DNA of 64,000 nucleotides, taken from Mastigias papua (lineage: Eukaryota; Cnidaria; Scyphozoa; Rhizostomeae; Mastigiidae). The position numbers were made by a program, and so were the translations under genes. The notes beneath the pieces were generated by a model. That model saw nothing but the letters and a program-made list of their open reading frames with translations, did no database searches and was not told where the DNA came from. The stretch is taken from positions 13,082,422 through 13,146,421 of the forward strand of contig OZ025269.1 in assembly GCA_964019165.1 (NCBI GenBank), given 5' to 3'. Shown piece after piece: positions 63,893 to 64,000 of the stretch. Position 1 is the stretch's first letter. Each line of letters opens with the position of its first letter.

Positions 63893-64000
63893 ATGGGAAA
63901 TATTGCTCAGATGAAAATTGCCGCAAAAACAGAGTACGATGTGGTGGCTATTGTCTTTATTTCGTTATTTTTATTACATCTTGGCTTTTGGGTCACTCGT
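63893..64000 (+). CDS. Possible N-terminal exon of a membrane transporter (runs off window)
   Basis: From the ATG at 63893 the frame is open for 36 codons to the window edge. After a short polar N terminus (MGNIAQMKIAAKTEYD) comes a hydrophobic helix, VVAIVFISLFLLHLGFWVTR. The spacing of a short N terminus, one helix and the G-x-W-x-x-R-like end resembles the first membrane segment of SLC5 sodium/solute symporters such as the choline transporter, but one helix is weak evidence. Upstream GC content rises around 63160-63240. It could be a different multi-pass protein or a chance frame. Confidence 0.35.
   Translation, partial: MGNIAQMKIAAKTEYDVVAIVFISLFLLHLGFWVTR

Overview
The window is AT-rich eukaryotic DNA from an animal, probably a marine invertebrate. 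The evidence is spliced genes with GT-AG introns, a homeobox exon with a VSX-type CVC domain, non-LTR retrotransposon remnants, MITE-like palindromes and long microsatellites. I cannot name the species or phylum from sequence alone. There are no bacterial, viral or CRISPR features.

Layout. (1) 1-2.5 kb: the minus strand carries two exons of a PDZ-domain protein and an unassigned 3' open frame; a tandem tRNA-like SINE lies between them. (2) 5552-16662, minus: a complete 14-exon MED17 gene (Mediator head subunit, 644 codons, close to the human length). (3) 16663-17111: a short shared upstream region, so MED17 and the next gene are head to head. (4) 17112-58543, plus: MTR, cobalamin-dependent methionine synthase, with 33 well-supported exons and a candidate first exon. 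It covers the homocysteine, folate, cap and B12 domains and most of the reactivation domain. The last ~97 residues are not found in the following 5.4 kb. (5) 59212-59514, minus: the terminal exon of a VSX-class homeobox gene, directly downstream of the last visible MTR exon and antisense to it. (6) 63893-64000, plus: the start of a possible multi-pass membrane protein running off the window.

Introns hold nearly all the remaining sequence: an intronic tRNA-Pro(TGG), at least five degraded LINE fragments, a foldback family with three copies, a probable Harbinger-type MITE with TTA target-site duplications, a palindromic MITE, and long (TA)n, (ATC)n, (TG)n, (TAATA)n and polypyrimidine tracts. 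One (TA)n tract of about 390 bp runs to within ~25 bp of an MTR splice acceptor.

The recognisable genes are conserved housekeeping or developmental genes. They share no obvious pathway, and I see no support for a novel multi-gene system. The points most worth checking are the VSX exon next to (possibly nested in) MTR, the missing MTR 3' end, the divergent MED17/MTR promoter and the foldback repeat family. All exon models were derived by eye from open frames, splice signals, phase continuity and remembered family sequences; no alignment was run.
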